A stretch of DNA of 64,000 nt from Harmothoe impar (GCA_947462335.1 OX381718.1:40392976-40456975); one strand, 5' to 3'. Numbered from the stretch's first letter, positions 11,921-24,938 are shown. Numbers and translations: made by a program. The notes: a model not told the origin generated them from the letters alone.

Positions 11921-12145
11921 AGGCGGAGGTCGTGGCAGAGGCGGAGGTTGTGGCAGAGACACATTGCTGCCGGGGTTGTGGTTGAGGCAAAGGTCGTGGC
12001 AGAGACAGGTTGTGACAAGTTGTGACAGGCATAAGTTGTGGCAGAGGCAGAGACTGTGGCAGAGGCAGACATTGTGGCAGAGGTTGTGGTTGAGGCAAAT
12101 AATGCGGCAGAAGTTGAGGCAGGGGTTGTGGCAGAGATACAAGTA
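11921..12145. repeat. GTGGCAGAGGC minisatellite
   Basis: Degenerate tandem 12- and 18-bp units built on GTGGCAGAGGC and GAGGTTGTGGC. It generates overlapping repetitive open frames on both strands that are not genes. Confidence 0.85.
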
Positions 12146-12254
12146 ACTAAAAACAAGACCAGGAGTTTGTTGCTGTCTGGGAGGCGCTAAGCCCCCAGGT
12201 GACGCGGCCGTTATCTCTGCTATAACCAGAAGGCACCGGGGGATTAACCGCTGA

Positions 12255-12363
12255 TTAACCCTTTAAGGACGGCATCATGCCTCAATGCATCATGCCCTTG
12301 GTCACCATGATGTGTGGATACAGCCCTGGCAAGTAACTCGCCACTGCTGCATTCAAGCATCAT
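12255..12363. mobile_element. TTAA-flanked double-hairpin repeat, copy 8 (left half only)
   Basis: TTAA (12255-12258) is followed by CCCTTTAAGGACGGCATCATG and the first arm, ending GCATTCAAGCATCAT. The sequence then passes directly into a CT-rich minisatellite, so the right half is missing. Confidence 0.8.
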
Positions 12364-12665
12364 CCCTCCCTCCCTCTATCTACCCGGTACCCTTTTATCA
12401 CATGCTCTGACCGCCCCTCCCTCCCTCCCCTCCCTCCATCTACCCTTTTATCATATGCTCTGTCCGCCCCTTCCTCCCTCCCTCCATCCACCCTTTTATC
12501 ACATGCTCTGTCCGCCCCTTCCTCCCTCCCTCCCTCCATCTACTCGTTTATCGCATGCTTTGCCCGCCCTTCCCTCCCTCCATCTACCGGTACCCTTTTA
12601 TCACATGCTCTGCTCGCCCCTCCCTCCCTTCCCTCCCTCCATCTACCCTTTTATCAGACCCTCTG
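12364..12665. repeat. CT-rich minisatellite, unit of about 60 bp
   Basis: Five or so repeats of a unit combining CCCTCCCTCCATCTACC with CTTTTATCACATGCTCTG. It begins exactly where double-hairpin copy 8 is broken. Confidence 0.8.
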
Positions 12666-13800
12666 CCTGTTCCTCCCTACCCCCTCCCCCTCATCTATAT
12701 ATTCACCCCCTACCCCAGCAGTACCCTTGGGTGTCTGACCTGTGACCTCCCCACAGTGACAAGGTCAAGGTCAGGATTAAGTCTGACCAACCATGGCTAT
12801 TTATGGCCAAGAACAGTCCACCAAACTTGTCAAGGATTGGTCAGACAAGAATTATATCACCGAGCCGCCGTTCCCCGTCGGAAATGACGTTATGATCCAC
12901 GAGAAGCAATTTAGGGACCGTTCAACTGTATGAAATGATAGTAAAAATGTAAAAACGGTAGCAGTAAAAACGATAGCTGTGTGTTAAAGCCCCACCGTTC
13001 CTCGCTTCACACTGACTCTTACTGGAGGGGGGCAGGGGCAGTAAAAATTAGACCATTCAGGGATATATCTGCCAAAATCTATTTATCTAGGTTTGCCAAT
13101 TATTGACCCAGGGTACGCTGGGTCTCTGTGAGACGGTTTTTGCTGAAAAAACGTAGATTGGTCAGCTGACTATCTTTGTCTCCCTGCTTTGTTCATAATG
13201 TGCATAAAAAAGAATTCCCAGTCAAATACAAAACTAAAAAGGTCAAAAAGAACCCTAAAAACAGGTCTGTGTGAACTAATGCTGAAGCATAGGCCAGTGA
13301 CCTTGAATCCAGCCTTTAAAAGATGAGCGTTCACACAGACTCCCATACCTGCAATGGTTAAGAAGAGGTGAGATCAGAAAATGAGACGCTTTTAGCACTA
13401 AGAGAAACTCCAATAGTGGTGCACTGACACAGTGTGTTCAGGTGAAAACGGATAAAGGACTACTTGTCCCTACCTTGACAACCACTGAATGCCTTGATGA
13501 CAAGGCTCACTATGCTTATGTGTACATGTACCATGGTTACCAGCTGGCTCTGACCAATCAGGGCTCAGGGATTTAGTCTATGACCTCACTTCCTCTGTCT
13601 GAACAGGCTCCCTCTCCAAGCTGAACTTGGGTGGATTGCCTAATAAGGAGACAATCTCAGAGCAGATATTTAGGACATAGGAAAAATTATGGGAGCTTTA
13701 GGAGGCCCATGTAGTTTAGTGGGGTTTATGATAGCTTGAGATAACCTCAGTGTATCTGGTACAGTTAAAGTGGTTTCATCAGGTGCGATTTGTTTAGAAA
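12666..13800. other. No recognisable feature
   Basis: Unassigned sequence. No gene, RNA or clear repeat is supported. Confidence 0.5.
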
Positions 13801-13845
13801 TACTGCTCAAGTTAGGGGTGGGGTGGGGGTAGGGGTAGAGGAGTG

Positions 13846-14002
13846 GTTGGGGTTGGGACTTTGGGGTGGGACTTTGGGTTGGGACTTTTGGGTGGGACTT
13901 TTGGGTGGGACTTTTGGGTGGGACTTTTGGGTGGGACTTTTGGGTGGGACTTTGGGTTGGAACTTTGGAGTGGGACTTTCGGGTCGGGACTTTGGGTTGG
14001 GA
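13846..14002. repeat. 13-bp minisatellite (GGGTGGGACTTTT)
   Basis: About ten tandem copies of a 13-bp G-rich unit with small variants. Its three forward and three reverse frames give overlapping repetitive open frames that are not genes. The strand is G-rich enough to be a quadruplex candidate. Confidence 0.9.
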
Positions 14003-14530
14003 ACATAAAATTGAAGAAAAATTATCATAGCCCTTGGTCACATGTGATGTATGTCATACAATCAATCTTTATATCTCCTCAGTGCGACCTAAAAAATGTG
14101 GATTAACATTAAAATGACCCAAATTCTTTTTTAACGTGCTTTATTGGGTAAATAACACAGTTAATCATTGGAATCGGCGCATTGCCGTTTGTGCCTCCAA
14201 GACTCCTCTATTTACAAAATGATCCTTATAAAAGATGTTAAAGAACAAATCTAGCTTCCTACATTTTTTGGACATAATATTACCTGTACACAACAGGTTT
14301 TTTTTCTTGGCCGAATTAGATTTGACATTGTTAGTTGATTTTGTATTTGAACAGAAGAAGAAGAATGGTGTTCCCCGCCTATCATTAGTGAGTAATGAGA
14401 AGACATATTGAATACGTTTCCTCACGGAATTTCGAGTTTGTTTCTTGTAATTTAATGTTCACTGTTTCATTGTGGGGTTTCCAACTGACGAAATGCAATC
14501 ATGATATGAAAATAACTCTCATTCTTGAAT
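14003..14530. other. No recognisable feature
   Basis: AT-rich unassigned DNA. The 86-codon frame on the minus strand shows no recognisable domain. Confidence 0.45.
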
Positions 14531-14771
14531 GGTCGCATAGTGCTCTAAGTGCTTTGCTTTTTGGTGTTTGAATGCAGCCCTGTCAAGTATCTCACCAGGG
14601 CTGCATTCATGCATCATGCCGACCCTATGAGAGTGTATCAAACCCGTTGGCTCAGCATGGTTCCTGAATGCAGTACTGGTGAATTAATCACTAGGGCTGC
14701 ATTCATACATCATCATCATAATGACGGCAAATGACATACTGCGTTAAAGCACTATGCTACCTAAAAGCTGT
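14531..14771. mobile_element. TTAA-flanked double-hairpin repeat, copy 9
   Basis: Both arms, the central GCCGACCC segment and GTTAAAGCACTATG are preserved. Both termini are eroded and no TTAA remains. Confidence 0.75.
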
Positions 14772-15135
14772 AATGATTCTGGTAAATTTTGCTCAATTTC
14801 CAGAGCATCGTTTTCGCCTGACTCATCCTATTGCAAACTTGTTAATTCCTAATCAAAATCTCATTAACGATTGTGATTCAAAATGCCGGGTCCCTTTGGG
14901 TTTCTTTTGGTGGTGATGTAAAAAACTATGATACATTAATACCATTAGGGCAAGACTTTCATTAGCAGCATTGAAAGACCATAATGGAGACGATGCCACT
15001 TCCAGGAAAACAGACAAAACAGGACTGCGATCATCTATGAGACTGATAGGATATAATTATGAATCATCAGCCGTTTTAATATGGTATTGTAAAGGCATAT
15101 TGAACCAACTAACTGCATATAATTATTGTATGGAC
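14772..15135. other. No recognisable feature
   Basis: AT-rich unassigned DNA between two repeats. Confidence 0.5.
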
Positions 15136-15307
15136 CAGGGGCGTGGTAAGCAGTTTCAAAGTGGGGGGGGGGGGGACAAGGAGGGTTTCTGGTTAATTTT
15201 GAACTTCTTCAGCTTGACCTTTTAGGTTTGACCTTTTTTAGGGTTGGTCAAAAGTGGGGGGGGGGGGGGACATGTCTCCCCCGTCCCACCCGGTTGCCAC
15301 GCCCCTG
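15136..15307. mobile_element. Small MITE with CAGGGGCGTGG termini
   Basis: A 172-bp block begins CAGGGGCGTGG and ends with its exact complement CCACGCCCCTG. ATGGA lies just outside both ends, with one extra C on the left. It contains two G homopolymers and no coding capacity. I do not assign a superfamily. Confidence 0.6.
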
Positions 15308-15339
15308 ATGGATTTATCGTTAGTTTACCTCTTTAACAT

Positions 15340-15404
15340 TGCATTCATACGTCTTAACAACAAAGGGCGAAGCAAATTAAAGCACTATGCAGCCCTTAAA
15401 AGAT
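15340..15404. mobile_element. Double-hairpin repeat, copy 10 (right-end fragment)
   Basis: Only GCATTCATACGTC, ATTAAAGCACTATGCAGC and CCCTTAAAAGATTA remain of the right half. Confidence 0.7.
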
Positions 15405-15647
15405 TATCGAATGAAGATTTGATGTTGGAAATATCCCCAATTTGAAAGGCCTAGTGTTGTTTTTTGCTGTTCAGCATATACCTTTTGCTGTTCAGCATGT
15501 ACCCTTTTCTCAAAAAAAATGATCTCAGGGGGCAGGGGTAAAATAAATGCCAAAAACCCCATCGGCGGATCCGTAATCCAAGTTATTGGAATAAAACGTC
15601 CTGACACTCAATATCACATATGTATATATATCATACTGACTTTGCAG

Positions 15648-15691
15648 TGCATTAATGCACCACTAAAGCACTATGTGGTCCTTAAAGTATT
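15648..15691. mobile_element. Double-hairpin repeat, copy 11 (right-end fragment)
   Basis: GCATTAATGCACCACTAAAGC, then ACTATGTGGTCCTTAAAG, matches the right terminus; the arms are gone. Confidence 0.6.
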
Positions 15692-18600
15692 AGGTTGTAT
15701 ATTATCATTGTATAGCAGAACCCTGGAGGGTGGCAGAGTGCCCAGGCTCTGACTGACCTATTAGCCGGGAGCAGCTCAGGGCGCAGGGGGACGGGACGGG
15801 GGTGTCATTTATAGACCACGGCATGGATACACATGTCGCATGAACTACTCATAGCTGCTCTATATACTCCGCATACAAGGGGACCTGCTCACACAACAGT
15901 ATAGGGATCTAGTATAGAGGGATCTACCCCTCTGGGAGGCCTGCATCTGAGCTACCAACGCTTTACTATTGGAGGTCAACATAGTCTTATCTTGTTGAAT
16001 CAATTATAAGTGGAGATAGACAGGGTATCTCAGCCCAGGAAGTGATATTACTTTTACCAATGTGCTACGACGTCCTATACAAGAAGTACAACGAGGAAGA
16101 ATATTGAGTATATAGAGGTCAAGGTAGTGTTATACAACAGTGGTTGGAGGAGTTATCACAGCGCCAGAAAGTTTCTTTCTGACAGCACTATGAAACTGAC
16201 TCAGGTGCACCCAACAGCACCTGGTGGGCCTCATGAGATGTGCCAAGGTAAATGTGGGCGTTTAAGATTATGTGCCATATCAAATTATCCTAACATACAT
16301 TGTACAAATTGTCTATAGAAAATTGACCCGAATCAGAATTTGCTACTGTGAAAGGTATCTGGGAATACTATGACGGAATATAATATACACCAATATATAC
16401 AGAATATACAATATAATAGCTGGTGCAATATCACACAAAACCAATCAAGTTGTTGAGTTGCTCAAAAGTTATTGGCGTGATGTGTAGGGACCAGGGAGAT
16501 GAACATTTTGCAACGGTTTCTTTCTAATTCATAGACCTTCATCAGGCAATGAATACTATGTAATGCCATATATATAGAGTGCTCATCACTTTAGATCCTG
16601 TTATAGCTAAAAGTAAGAGGGAACATGCACCTTTCACACCTTTAAAGAAAGGCTTTCCGTCCTACCCAAATCCTCTTAATACCTGGGGTAGAGTTCAGGC
16701 CCAATATCAGCCTCTATTAAGGGATTGTTTTGTATACACACTGTACTAGTATCCCTAAGTTGAACGCCATACTTTACTGTATCGCAAAAACAGTGTGATC
16801 CTGACCGGTTTGTACTCCAAATGCAAATACATTACATCCTGTTATAAATAAAAATTCCCGATACAACACATTGTGTACGTTTATAAAAACTGTATTAGGA
16901 AGTAATAATAGCTATAAAATGAAACCTCAAGGAACTGTTCAGTATTGAAAGAAATGTGGATAAAATGCTGTAGAAAATAAGACTCACTACATACAGCTAT
17001 ACCATGAGAATCTATCATGAGATAAATGTTGTCAGTTAAGACAAAGTCTACATAGTTACCAGGTTGTATGACTTTGCATAGCACAGTCTACACACTATAA
17101 CAGCATAGCCAGCTTTCTTTTCTGTGAAATTGCTCAGTTTACTCCCATCAGCCATACCAATCAAATTAGGTCAAATGGTGCACTTTGAGAGATGTGCTGT
17201 CAAATGTCCTCTGGTACAAAATGGCTGTTAGGTCAACAAAGTAGGTCTCCATAGCAACAGACTTAAACAATGGCTGCCCAGTATCTAGGGCAGTGCCGCA
17301 CTGAAGGTATCAGTCCTCATTGATTGGAGGAAGAGGCTTTAGATTGTTTGTACCTGGGAAAACGCCCCAGGCCATATCAGTAGTCCTATACTAGACTTGT
17401 TGATGGCACATGGCCATGCAACACTATTTTCTTGAATTTTGCCTCAGCTAAAGAAAGCCAGGCCTGCCTTGCTTAGGTGGTTCAAATTTTAATAATGAAT
17501 AATGAAATACTAAATGTGCATAGTTCAAGATGTTGTACCAAGATTTAAAAAACAAACAAACAATAAACAACTAAAAATGGATCTTGGATTTAGGCCAGTC
17601 TATGTGCCGAGAAGTAAAGTAGTGGTGGTTAGAAGGGTGGGGGTAGTAGTACCTAACAGTTGGTTGGTGTGTGGGTGGGGATGAGGGGCGAGGAGTGGGG
17701 GTGGGAGGGAGGGAAGGGGGTGTAGGAGAGGATATTGACTGATTCCTGGTCGACACGTACTATAACGGCCATAGGGAGCCGCCTCTACCACTGAATGAAG
17801 AACATGATTGGGAGGGGCAGAGGAAACCCCAGAGGGAGAGACCGGGTGGGGGCTGAGGGAATTCACATCTTTCCCTACCCCCCTATTTTTTTAGTGCTAT
17901 ACCGTATGCTTTTTTCCACGGCAACTACTGCAAATGTTAATCTGACTCCGTTATTGAGGACCATTGTAAAAATATCGGAAATGACATCAGCTTTTGTTTA
18001 AGGCATCATTTACCCATGCCATCAAATTTTGACACACAATGTGAGACCACCGTGTGATAGTGAAAAGAGGAAAATATGAGATAATCACTGTGCCTACATG
18101 AACTGTGACACTTTATTTCTGTAGAGGGTGTTGGAAGAAAAACGTGACATGGGGTCGGATGTAGAGTTTGGGGTGAGGGAGTGTTCAAAATATTGTAAAA
18201 AATGGTAAAAAAAAGAAAAATAGAAAAAAAACCGTGATGGATAACTCTTGCTGGCAGACCATAGTATGTGAGTCTGGTCCCTGCCTAAATGTCGCGAGAT
18301 TGAAACCCAAGATGGCTGCGTACACCCAGAAACCTGATTCATCATTATAGGTAAAGCCCTAGACCAGCCTTCAGTACAGGGCTGTGTGGGGAACATATTG
18401 CAGGATGTCTGCTTAAATTATTGATTATCCCAGAGGAAATGGCCGCCTGCTCAGCTCACCAACAACCCTGGAGAGGGGAATGCCAAAGGTCGTATTTACT
18501 CCCCTTGGTGGTGACTGGCAGGTCCAGCCTGTGGACTGTGGTCGGGAGGGACGGGGGGGGGGGGTGGGGGTTGTAGGTAGGAACTGTAGACTTGATGGTG

Positions 18601-20918
18601 ACCTCAGTTGGTGGAACCTGGTCAAGTGTTGCCAATACTCAGCGTATGTTTTTCCTTGGGGAATGATCATTTCTTAATAACATGGGGGTGGGGGGTGGTG
18701 AGGGATTGAAACTTGTTTTACCCCCCCCCCCCCCCCACAATCTCGACGGGTTGAAAATAGTTCTCACGAGTGCACCCTTTCAGGCATAGTAACAAGTGAC
18801 TCCTCCTCAACAGGGGCAAAATCCTGTCCCCCCATATTCAAGGTTATTGAGGCACTTGTTTAATATCGACTTTATTAGTAACATGGCTAGGATGTATTGA
18901 TCATTTTATATAATCAATGAGTGAAGCAGCATTGGTCAGTGGTACCCATGACACACAATACAATAGTGCTCAAAGATCATTTCCATTTTAGTACTTAAAG
19001 GAGCATTCTCACCACTCGCACTTACCACATAGCAGACTAGAACAGTACTAGAATTGTGAGTTTCTCAAGTTCCTGGATCCACCCCTGCCACAGATTTGCC
19101 AACACAAGAGAAGTAACAGGATAGCAATGGCACACCTGTTATTCCTGTAAACACTGTCAAGAATCTATGGATCGGGATACCTCAGCCGCAGAGAAGTTTT
19201 TGCCACCGTGGTACAGTATTAAAAGTCACAATGTTCAGATCGTCAGTGCGGCTTATAGCATCAGCACAAACTCGAGGTGTGGCTAATACACGAGTTAGGC
19301 TTATAAGAGAGATTTTACAGTAACATTGGGTCTAAAGGTATTCCAGAGACTGATGTCATACTTAAACACATTTTAGTATCAATCTAATTGTAAAAAGCCT
19401 TATAAACAATTACTGGGTTAAGATAATGTATGTATGTTCTTTTATCAAATTATGGGACTAGACTGATATGGTACCTAACTATATGCAAAGGGGGGGGGTG
19501 TCAGCAGATTTGTGACACACTTTTCTAGGGGGTGTCGGAAAAAGTGTGACAAAGTGTGACATGGGGGTGGGGGGGGGGTGTTCAAAATGGCCCAAAAAAG
19601 CGTGACATACTTTATGGACGGCCCCTTAAAAGGACAACCATAGTTTGATGAAATGTACCCATAAGGTGTTAGGATCTACAGGCTGTCTAGGCCAGATGTA
19701 CCATAGTATATTCCCTTTTATAACCTGCATTTTACGCATAACCTGCACCGTCAACCAAGGACGATCCTATAACCCACACCTGGGGTATGATTGTTGGCAG
19801 TTTAGTAGGGCCTACTGATTTATAGTAATAAACATCCTCGTATAACCCTCAGACTATGTGGTGCATGTGTATCAAATCATTGGGAGATCCAGGGGGGTGC
19901 CCGACGGGCCTTGCCCCCCCCCCTCCCCAAAAAATTGGAAGAAGAGAAGAGAAAAGAGGGGAAAGGGAGAGAGATGGAGATGATATCATATGCCGGATCA
20001 TATGACACATCATATTTCAGTGGAGTATGAATGACCTGGATGGGGGGGAGGAGGCTGAGAAATTTTCTTGGGGGCATATCCCTAAACCCCCCTAATATAG
20101 CCATTGAGCTTCACTCGCAGGAAACAGACAGTCACTCCAGGTTAGCCAGGTTTGCCCCCCCCCCTCTAGACAATCCTGGACCGCCACTGTCATATTAGTG
20201 CGGTACAACCCGCAGATTATATGCGGGACGTTAGCTCAAGAAGCGAGGTGTGAGCTCAAGAACAACAGATACCATCACCTCGCCCCATTTATATTGCCAT
20301 TTAGAAGCAGCTCACCCTCTTTTGACATGAACACTGTCAGATATCACAGGTTTACTATGCTCATTTATGACCCTGAGATTACCCCGGAGGTGGTAAATCC
20401 GACCACAGGACATTTAGAGTGGCTCCCCTCTGAGAGATGGACCCCCTTCAGTTTTATCATTTAAAATTCTCTTTGGCGGCTTCACCAAATCCTTCGGTAT
20501 TAACTACCGATATATCACAGTCATAGTTCTATGGTTTAACCTACCTTTCTGGGAACCTCACACAGCTATTATGTGTAAGGGCTGTATATACAATACATGT
20601 ACATGTAAGCTATTACATGGTAAATGTAGTAGATTACTTACCAGCCACCTAAGAACGCTAGTAAGGATCATATTCACCATAATGAGTAGCCCATAGGCTC
20701 TACATAGTAACATGATACATAAGTATTCAGGCATTAATAGACCATAGTCCATGGAATCAGGAATGACCATTGTCACGGTATTGCCTCCCTATAGATCCCA
20801 GTATTACCTGTTGGATACTCGATAGCACCATGCAAAAGCCCTATAGGTACCTGTCATACATGCAAAAGCCCCATAAATTATGTATTCATCACATTTGCAT
20901 TTCACATGACATGTCAAA
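15692..20918. other. Gene-free repeat-rich stretch
   Basis: No gene recognised. It contains G-rich tracts (17640-17720, 18554-18570), a C homopolymer (18721-18736), and two diverged copies of a dispersed repeat carrying CGTGACATGGGG and GTGTTCAAAAT (near 18140-18200 and 19545-19620). It also holds G/C-homopolymer-bearing repeats around 19890-20180. The 88-codon frame at 20198-20464 is the most protein-like of the small ORFs but shows no family I recognise and no splice context. Confidence 0.5.
18998..19070. repeat. Dispersed repeat, copy b (inverted relative to 9620-9722)
   Basis: GCATTCTCACCACTCGCACTT and AGAACAGTACTAGAATTGTG are the reverse complement, with a few differences, of blocks at 9640-9715. 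Confidence 0.6.
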
Positions 20919-21058
20919 CCCATTAAAGGTAGCAAAGTGCTTTAATGCACCATCCTCTTTTTTGGGCATGATACATTAATGCAGTACTGGCTAGCCAACT
21001 GCTGTTGATACAAGTGTGCGGGGTGGCATGATGCACAGAATGCAGCCATGGCAAGTAG
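20919..21058. mobile_element. Double-hairpin repeat, copy 12 (degenerate)
   Basis: CCCATTAAAGGTAGCAAAGTG, GCTTTAATGCACC and two diverged ATGCAG arm halves are recognisable. The right end is lost. Confidence 0.65.
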
Positions 21059-22484
21059 ACTAGGCCTACTTTCTCTCCGAAATCTTAAAAAGTAGAAATA
21101 AGTAATATAATCACGCTCAGATAGAGACAAATTAAACGTAAAAGAAACGCCAAAATAATTGTAAGCAAATATAATAGTACCATATTTGCAAGCTGAAAAC
21201 AAAGCCATTTAGCATGAGTATGGTGCTGTGGAATGATGATAATGCATTAAAACTTTACTGGAACCATGTTCTGTAGAGGCTGTGAATATATATGCAAAGA
21301 CGAGGCAATTGCGAGCCACGCCTCCACAACCCAAGTCCCCAAAGATCAAACCCATGAGTCTAGTACACGAACGGCTATTCGCGTGCAGCCATGCGCATTG
21401 AGACAGCCGGGAAGAGCTTATAAATGATTCACGTGGAGATGGATCCATTGGATATATCCTCACCTGGATATAGTACTGTCCCTTCCCAGTGCTTGTAAAA
21501 CATACACCAGGACTTAGGGAGTGGTCTTTATTGATGGGTTTTCGTGTGATGGGTCATATTTATACTGAAATTATGACCCATATTCCTAGTCATACATAAT
21601 ACAGAGATAGCACTTTCTCTAATTTTGTAGGATTTGTAATTTTTCCTTTGGGTTTGAATTCAATTGTTCATTAAATTCCTACAAAAATTGCATGACTTTT
21701 GTCATGCGGGGAGTGGCATCTCGGATATTAAACCACAGCGGAGGGCTAAGACAAAGGAGTTCACACCTTGGTTATTTCTGTGTAGACTCACATAACCTTA
21801 CAGCTGTGGTTCAAAACAGATAGACAATGGTTATGTGAGGCTAACTCAAAATATGACTACTGTAGACTGTGCCAGCCAGTTTACTGTGGTTATTTTGAGT
21901 TAGCCTCTCATAACCATAGTCTAACTTATACGTATACTATTGTAGTTATACTACCATAAATTCTTGCGTAGTACATGTACATTTGTACCCGCGGCTAGTA
22001 CCAGAGTCAGTTCGCCAGTGGAACTTGTAGAATCGGCCCATATTCAGGGTGAGGCTTATACGCGAGTTTTTATGAGTATACTACAGTACTATTAAATCAA
22101 CAATTTTCAGAACCTCTCTGAGGATTTGCCAAAGGGGCGGCTTATACGCGAGTTAGGCTCATACACGAGAATTTGCGGTAGTCTAAGGGGTCATACAGTA
22201 ATCCTTTGTACTACACCAGACAACACTACACAGCCAGTCAGATTTATGATTATTAAATCGGAGTTGAGGCTGGTAAGCCAAGTCTGAAAGCCCATTGGAC
22301 ATATACACTCCCTCCATGGGTGAAAGTTGACACGACGATACAAAGGTTTTGCACGGGTGACACTGAGTTTTTGAAATATTGACAGAGACAACATTTCAAA
22401 AACTTCCTATTTTCCTATGTGAATAAAAAGTGACACAGCAACGCGCTATTTCTCCTAGAAAAGTGACACACTCAAAACCTATGT
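21059..22484. other. Gene-free stretch
   Basis: No gene recognised. Besides the inverted repeat at 21821-21923, it carries GCTTATACGCGAG-type motifs (near 22070 and 22138) resembling a dispersed element with relatives near 19285, 26120 and 28070. Confidence 0.5.
21821..21923. repeat. 33-bp inverted repeat with 37-nt loop
   Basis: Positions 21821-21853 and 21891-21923 are reverse complements with two mismatches (cores GGTTATGTGAGGCTAACTC and GAGTTAGCCTCTCATAACC). This may be a small fold-back MITE; no target duplication was identified. Confidence 0.75.
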
Positions 22485-22555
22485 AGAAGCACATAAATGC
22501 ATCACAACGACCTAGGGCATAGCACATTAAACCACTATGCTACTCTCAGAGGGTT
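22485..22555. mobile_element. Double-hairpin repeat, copy 13 (right-end fragment)
   Basis: ATGCATCAC, GGGCATAGCACATTAAACCAC and a CTCTCAGAGGG terminus remain. Confidence 0.6.
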
Positions 22556-24161
22556 TACCCAAGCCCACACTTATCACTCTTGCCTCCACACTCCATATAC
22601 TACTCACCTGATTGAGCAGGCAGGGAGGGAGGCAGCCAATTCCAGTCTCCAAGCAGGTTCTCTCATTCATTTCTACTGGCACTGCTTCCTCTCTGCCAAA
22701 ACGCGAATCGATTCAAATATTTAGACAGATGTATGAACAAGTCATATCTAAAATTAGAGGGAGATTGGCCAGGTTTTTATGGTCAAAATTGAAGACTCTT
22801 CATGGGGATTATTTTTAGTGTATGGAGACCACAGTGTGAGATGGTGATGAGAGAACAGAAAAGTACTATCCATTTCTCCCCTTCTGCCACAGGAGAGTTC
22901 CAATAGCCCATACGTTTGGCAGAGCCTTATTTGCGACTGTGAGTACTGGGAGAGAGCTGATTGACCAGGCAGGGAGGGAGGCGGCCAAGGCAGGCCACCC
23001 GGCCGGAGCTAGATAAGCCGCTTCTTGGCAGGACAATGTGGTCTGCCTATTGCTTGGCTGTTCCGGCTGGCTGGGTATACGTAGATGGTCACGCCATGGG
23101 GTGTTTGATGGGCTACAGCCGGGCAGAACTCACCATGAACACATGTCTGGTGAAAGGGGTCAAACACAAAGCATTCATGTTAGCATACTTTATGTATATT
23201 ATCTTATTTAAAAAGTGATATTTCTTATAGAATTCACAACCCACCTCCATGTCTATATAATTAGGTGAAAGTAAGTGTCTGTCAAGACTGTATCTTGAAA
23301 TACTTGAGAGGGGTTTAATATATGCTGAAAGCTACAGCATATGTAGAATATCTTTGGGTGGACAGAGAAAGTCAAGGAATCTTGTGGAATTTTGTCGCAA
23401 GTCAGGGAAGGTTAAAGTTCCATGGAATTGAAGAGCGCTATAACTATAAATTCATATGGCATGGGGAAATGGTCGCTTTTGGTCCAAATAATTCAGGATG
23501 TGCACAAAGATAATCTTTCTTGATACAAACGTAGGTGGTTTGGTACGGAACAGCTGTAGTTGTCTATTGGTCAGGCGTAGAATAAAGTGCTTTGGACCAG
23601 TTCCATATATCTAGTGAGCAGGCCTATTGCTTGGCTTGTGCCATTGTATTTGGCCACTGTAGATTTCTATTGGTGATGATGGATTTGGAATGGTTAGGCA
23701 AGAAAGATGGCTAAATCGGCCAAGTTGGGTTATTAGGTTTTGTATCAGTAGTATGGTAGGGGAAGACTTTACTTGATCACAGTGATTGGGGTATTTAATC
23801 TATAGATATTTTACATTTCTCTAATGACATACCTTAACTATAATGCCCCAAATTGCCTTTTGCTAAATGTATTTCATTAATAGCTAAAATAGTATAAAAC
23901 CGCACAAATTCACTTGAATATAAATTACATAAACCATATAGAATCATGGAGCGTACTAGACATAACAATCGATATTTTATTGCCAAATAATGTCATTGTA
24001 TTTAGATACAAGAAAGGATATATATTTCGCTTTAACCTTTATGTAAAAATTAAATAATTACATACCACACACTCATATGAGAGAGAAAAAAGCTAACTGG
24101 TGTTATCTGCCGGTCAGGACTTAACCAATGTGCAGCTAATGAGGTAGGGTAGTTGCTTTGA
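22556..24161. other. No recognisable feature
   Basis: No gene supported. Two short related G-rich blocks with GGCAGGGAGGGAGGC occur at about 22618 and 22968. Confidence 0.5.
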
Positions 24162-24392
24162 TTAAGGGCAGAATAGTCCTTTAATGTATCATGCCCTTTA
24201 TCAGCATAATGTATAAATGCAGCCTTGGCGTCTCTACTCACAAAGGCTGCATTCATGCATCATGCCAACCCTTTGGGAGTGTATCAATCCCACGGGGTTG
24301 GCCTGATGCTTCACTCATCCGGGCTGTATTTAAGGATCATGACGATAAAGGGCACGATACATTAAAGCAGCATGTGCCCCTTAAAGGATTAA
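24162..24392. mobile_element. TTAA-flanked double-hairpin repeat, copy 14
   Basis: First arm, central segment and right terminus CCTTAAAGG followed by ATTAA are clear. The second arm is diverged. Confidence 0.75.
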
Positions 24393-24546
24393 GAGACAAA
24401 GGGAGTTTCCCCCATTGACTGTAGACCAATGCCAACTCCATCTGACGCTAGGTGGCGTGCCAGCTGGACCTAACACAGAGCCCCCCCCCTCCGCCACCTA
24501 CCTGTTTGTACTGACCAGCTACATGCAGCAGTGGTCTGTGACTACT

Positions 24547-24766
24547 TTAACCCCTTAAGGACAGCATGTTGCTAAAAGATCGTCATCATGATGCACCGAT
24601 GCAGCCCCAGCGACTAGCTCGCCGTTGCTGCATTGGTGGTGTCTCAATAGGGTCGGCATGATGCCTGGATGCAGCACTGGCAAGTTACTCGCCAGAGCTG
24701 AATTCATTCATCATGACGACCAAGGACATGATAGATTAAGGCATCATGTCGTCCTTAGAGGATTAA
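24547..24766. mobile_element. TTAA-flanked double-hairpin repeat, copy 15 (intact TTAA on both sides)
   Basis: TTAA lies at 24547-24550 and 24763-24766. The termini are CCCCTTAAGGAC and GTCCTTAGAGGA. Of all copies this gives the clearest view of a TTAA target-site duplication. In the first arm CACCGATGCAGC faces GCTGCATTGGTG, differing from the family CATGAATGC/GCATTCATG while remaining nearly complementary. Confidence 0.85.
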
Positions 24767-24891
24767 CCAAAGATGCTAATTTGTCCCACTCCCGAAATCG
24801 TGATTTTAACGATTTCTTAGATCTAAAAATTAAACAAAATTCATAACAACAAAATAGCATAATGAAATAGCATTCAGACATGTACAATTTT

Positions 24892-24916
24892 TTTTTTTTG
24901 GGGGGGGGGGGGGGAG
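24892..24916. repeat. Poly-T/poly-G homopolymer run
   Basis: A run of T is followed directly by a long run of G. Confidence 0.9.
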
Positions 24917-24938
24917 GGGTTATTGAAAATAATTGTGT

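Noticed and set aside
12314..12745. 143-codon Pro/Leu/Ser-rich ORF
   Set aside because: A frame through a CT-rich tandem array fused to a transposon fragment; no domain.
13670..14041. Lys/Pro/Ser-rich 123-codon minus-strand ORF
   Set aside because: Entirely generated by the 13-bp minisatellite; sister frames give similar translations.
20198..20464. 88-codon ORF with protein-like composition
   Set aside because: No recognised family, no splice signals and no supporting neighbours; it stays unassigned.
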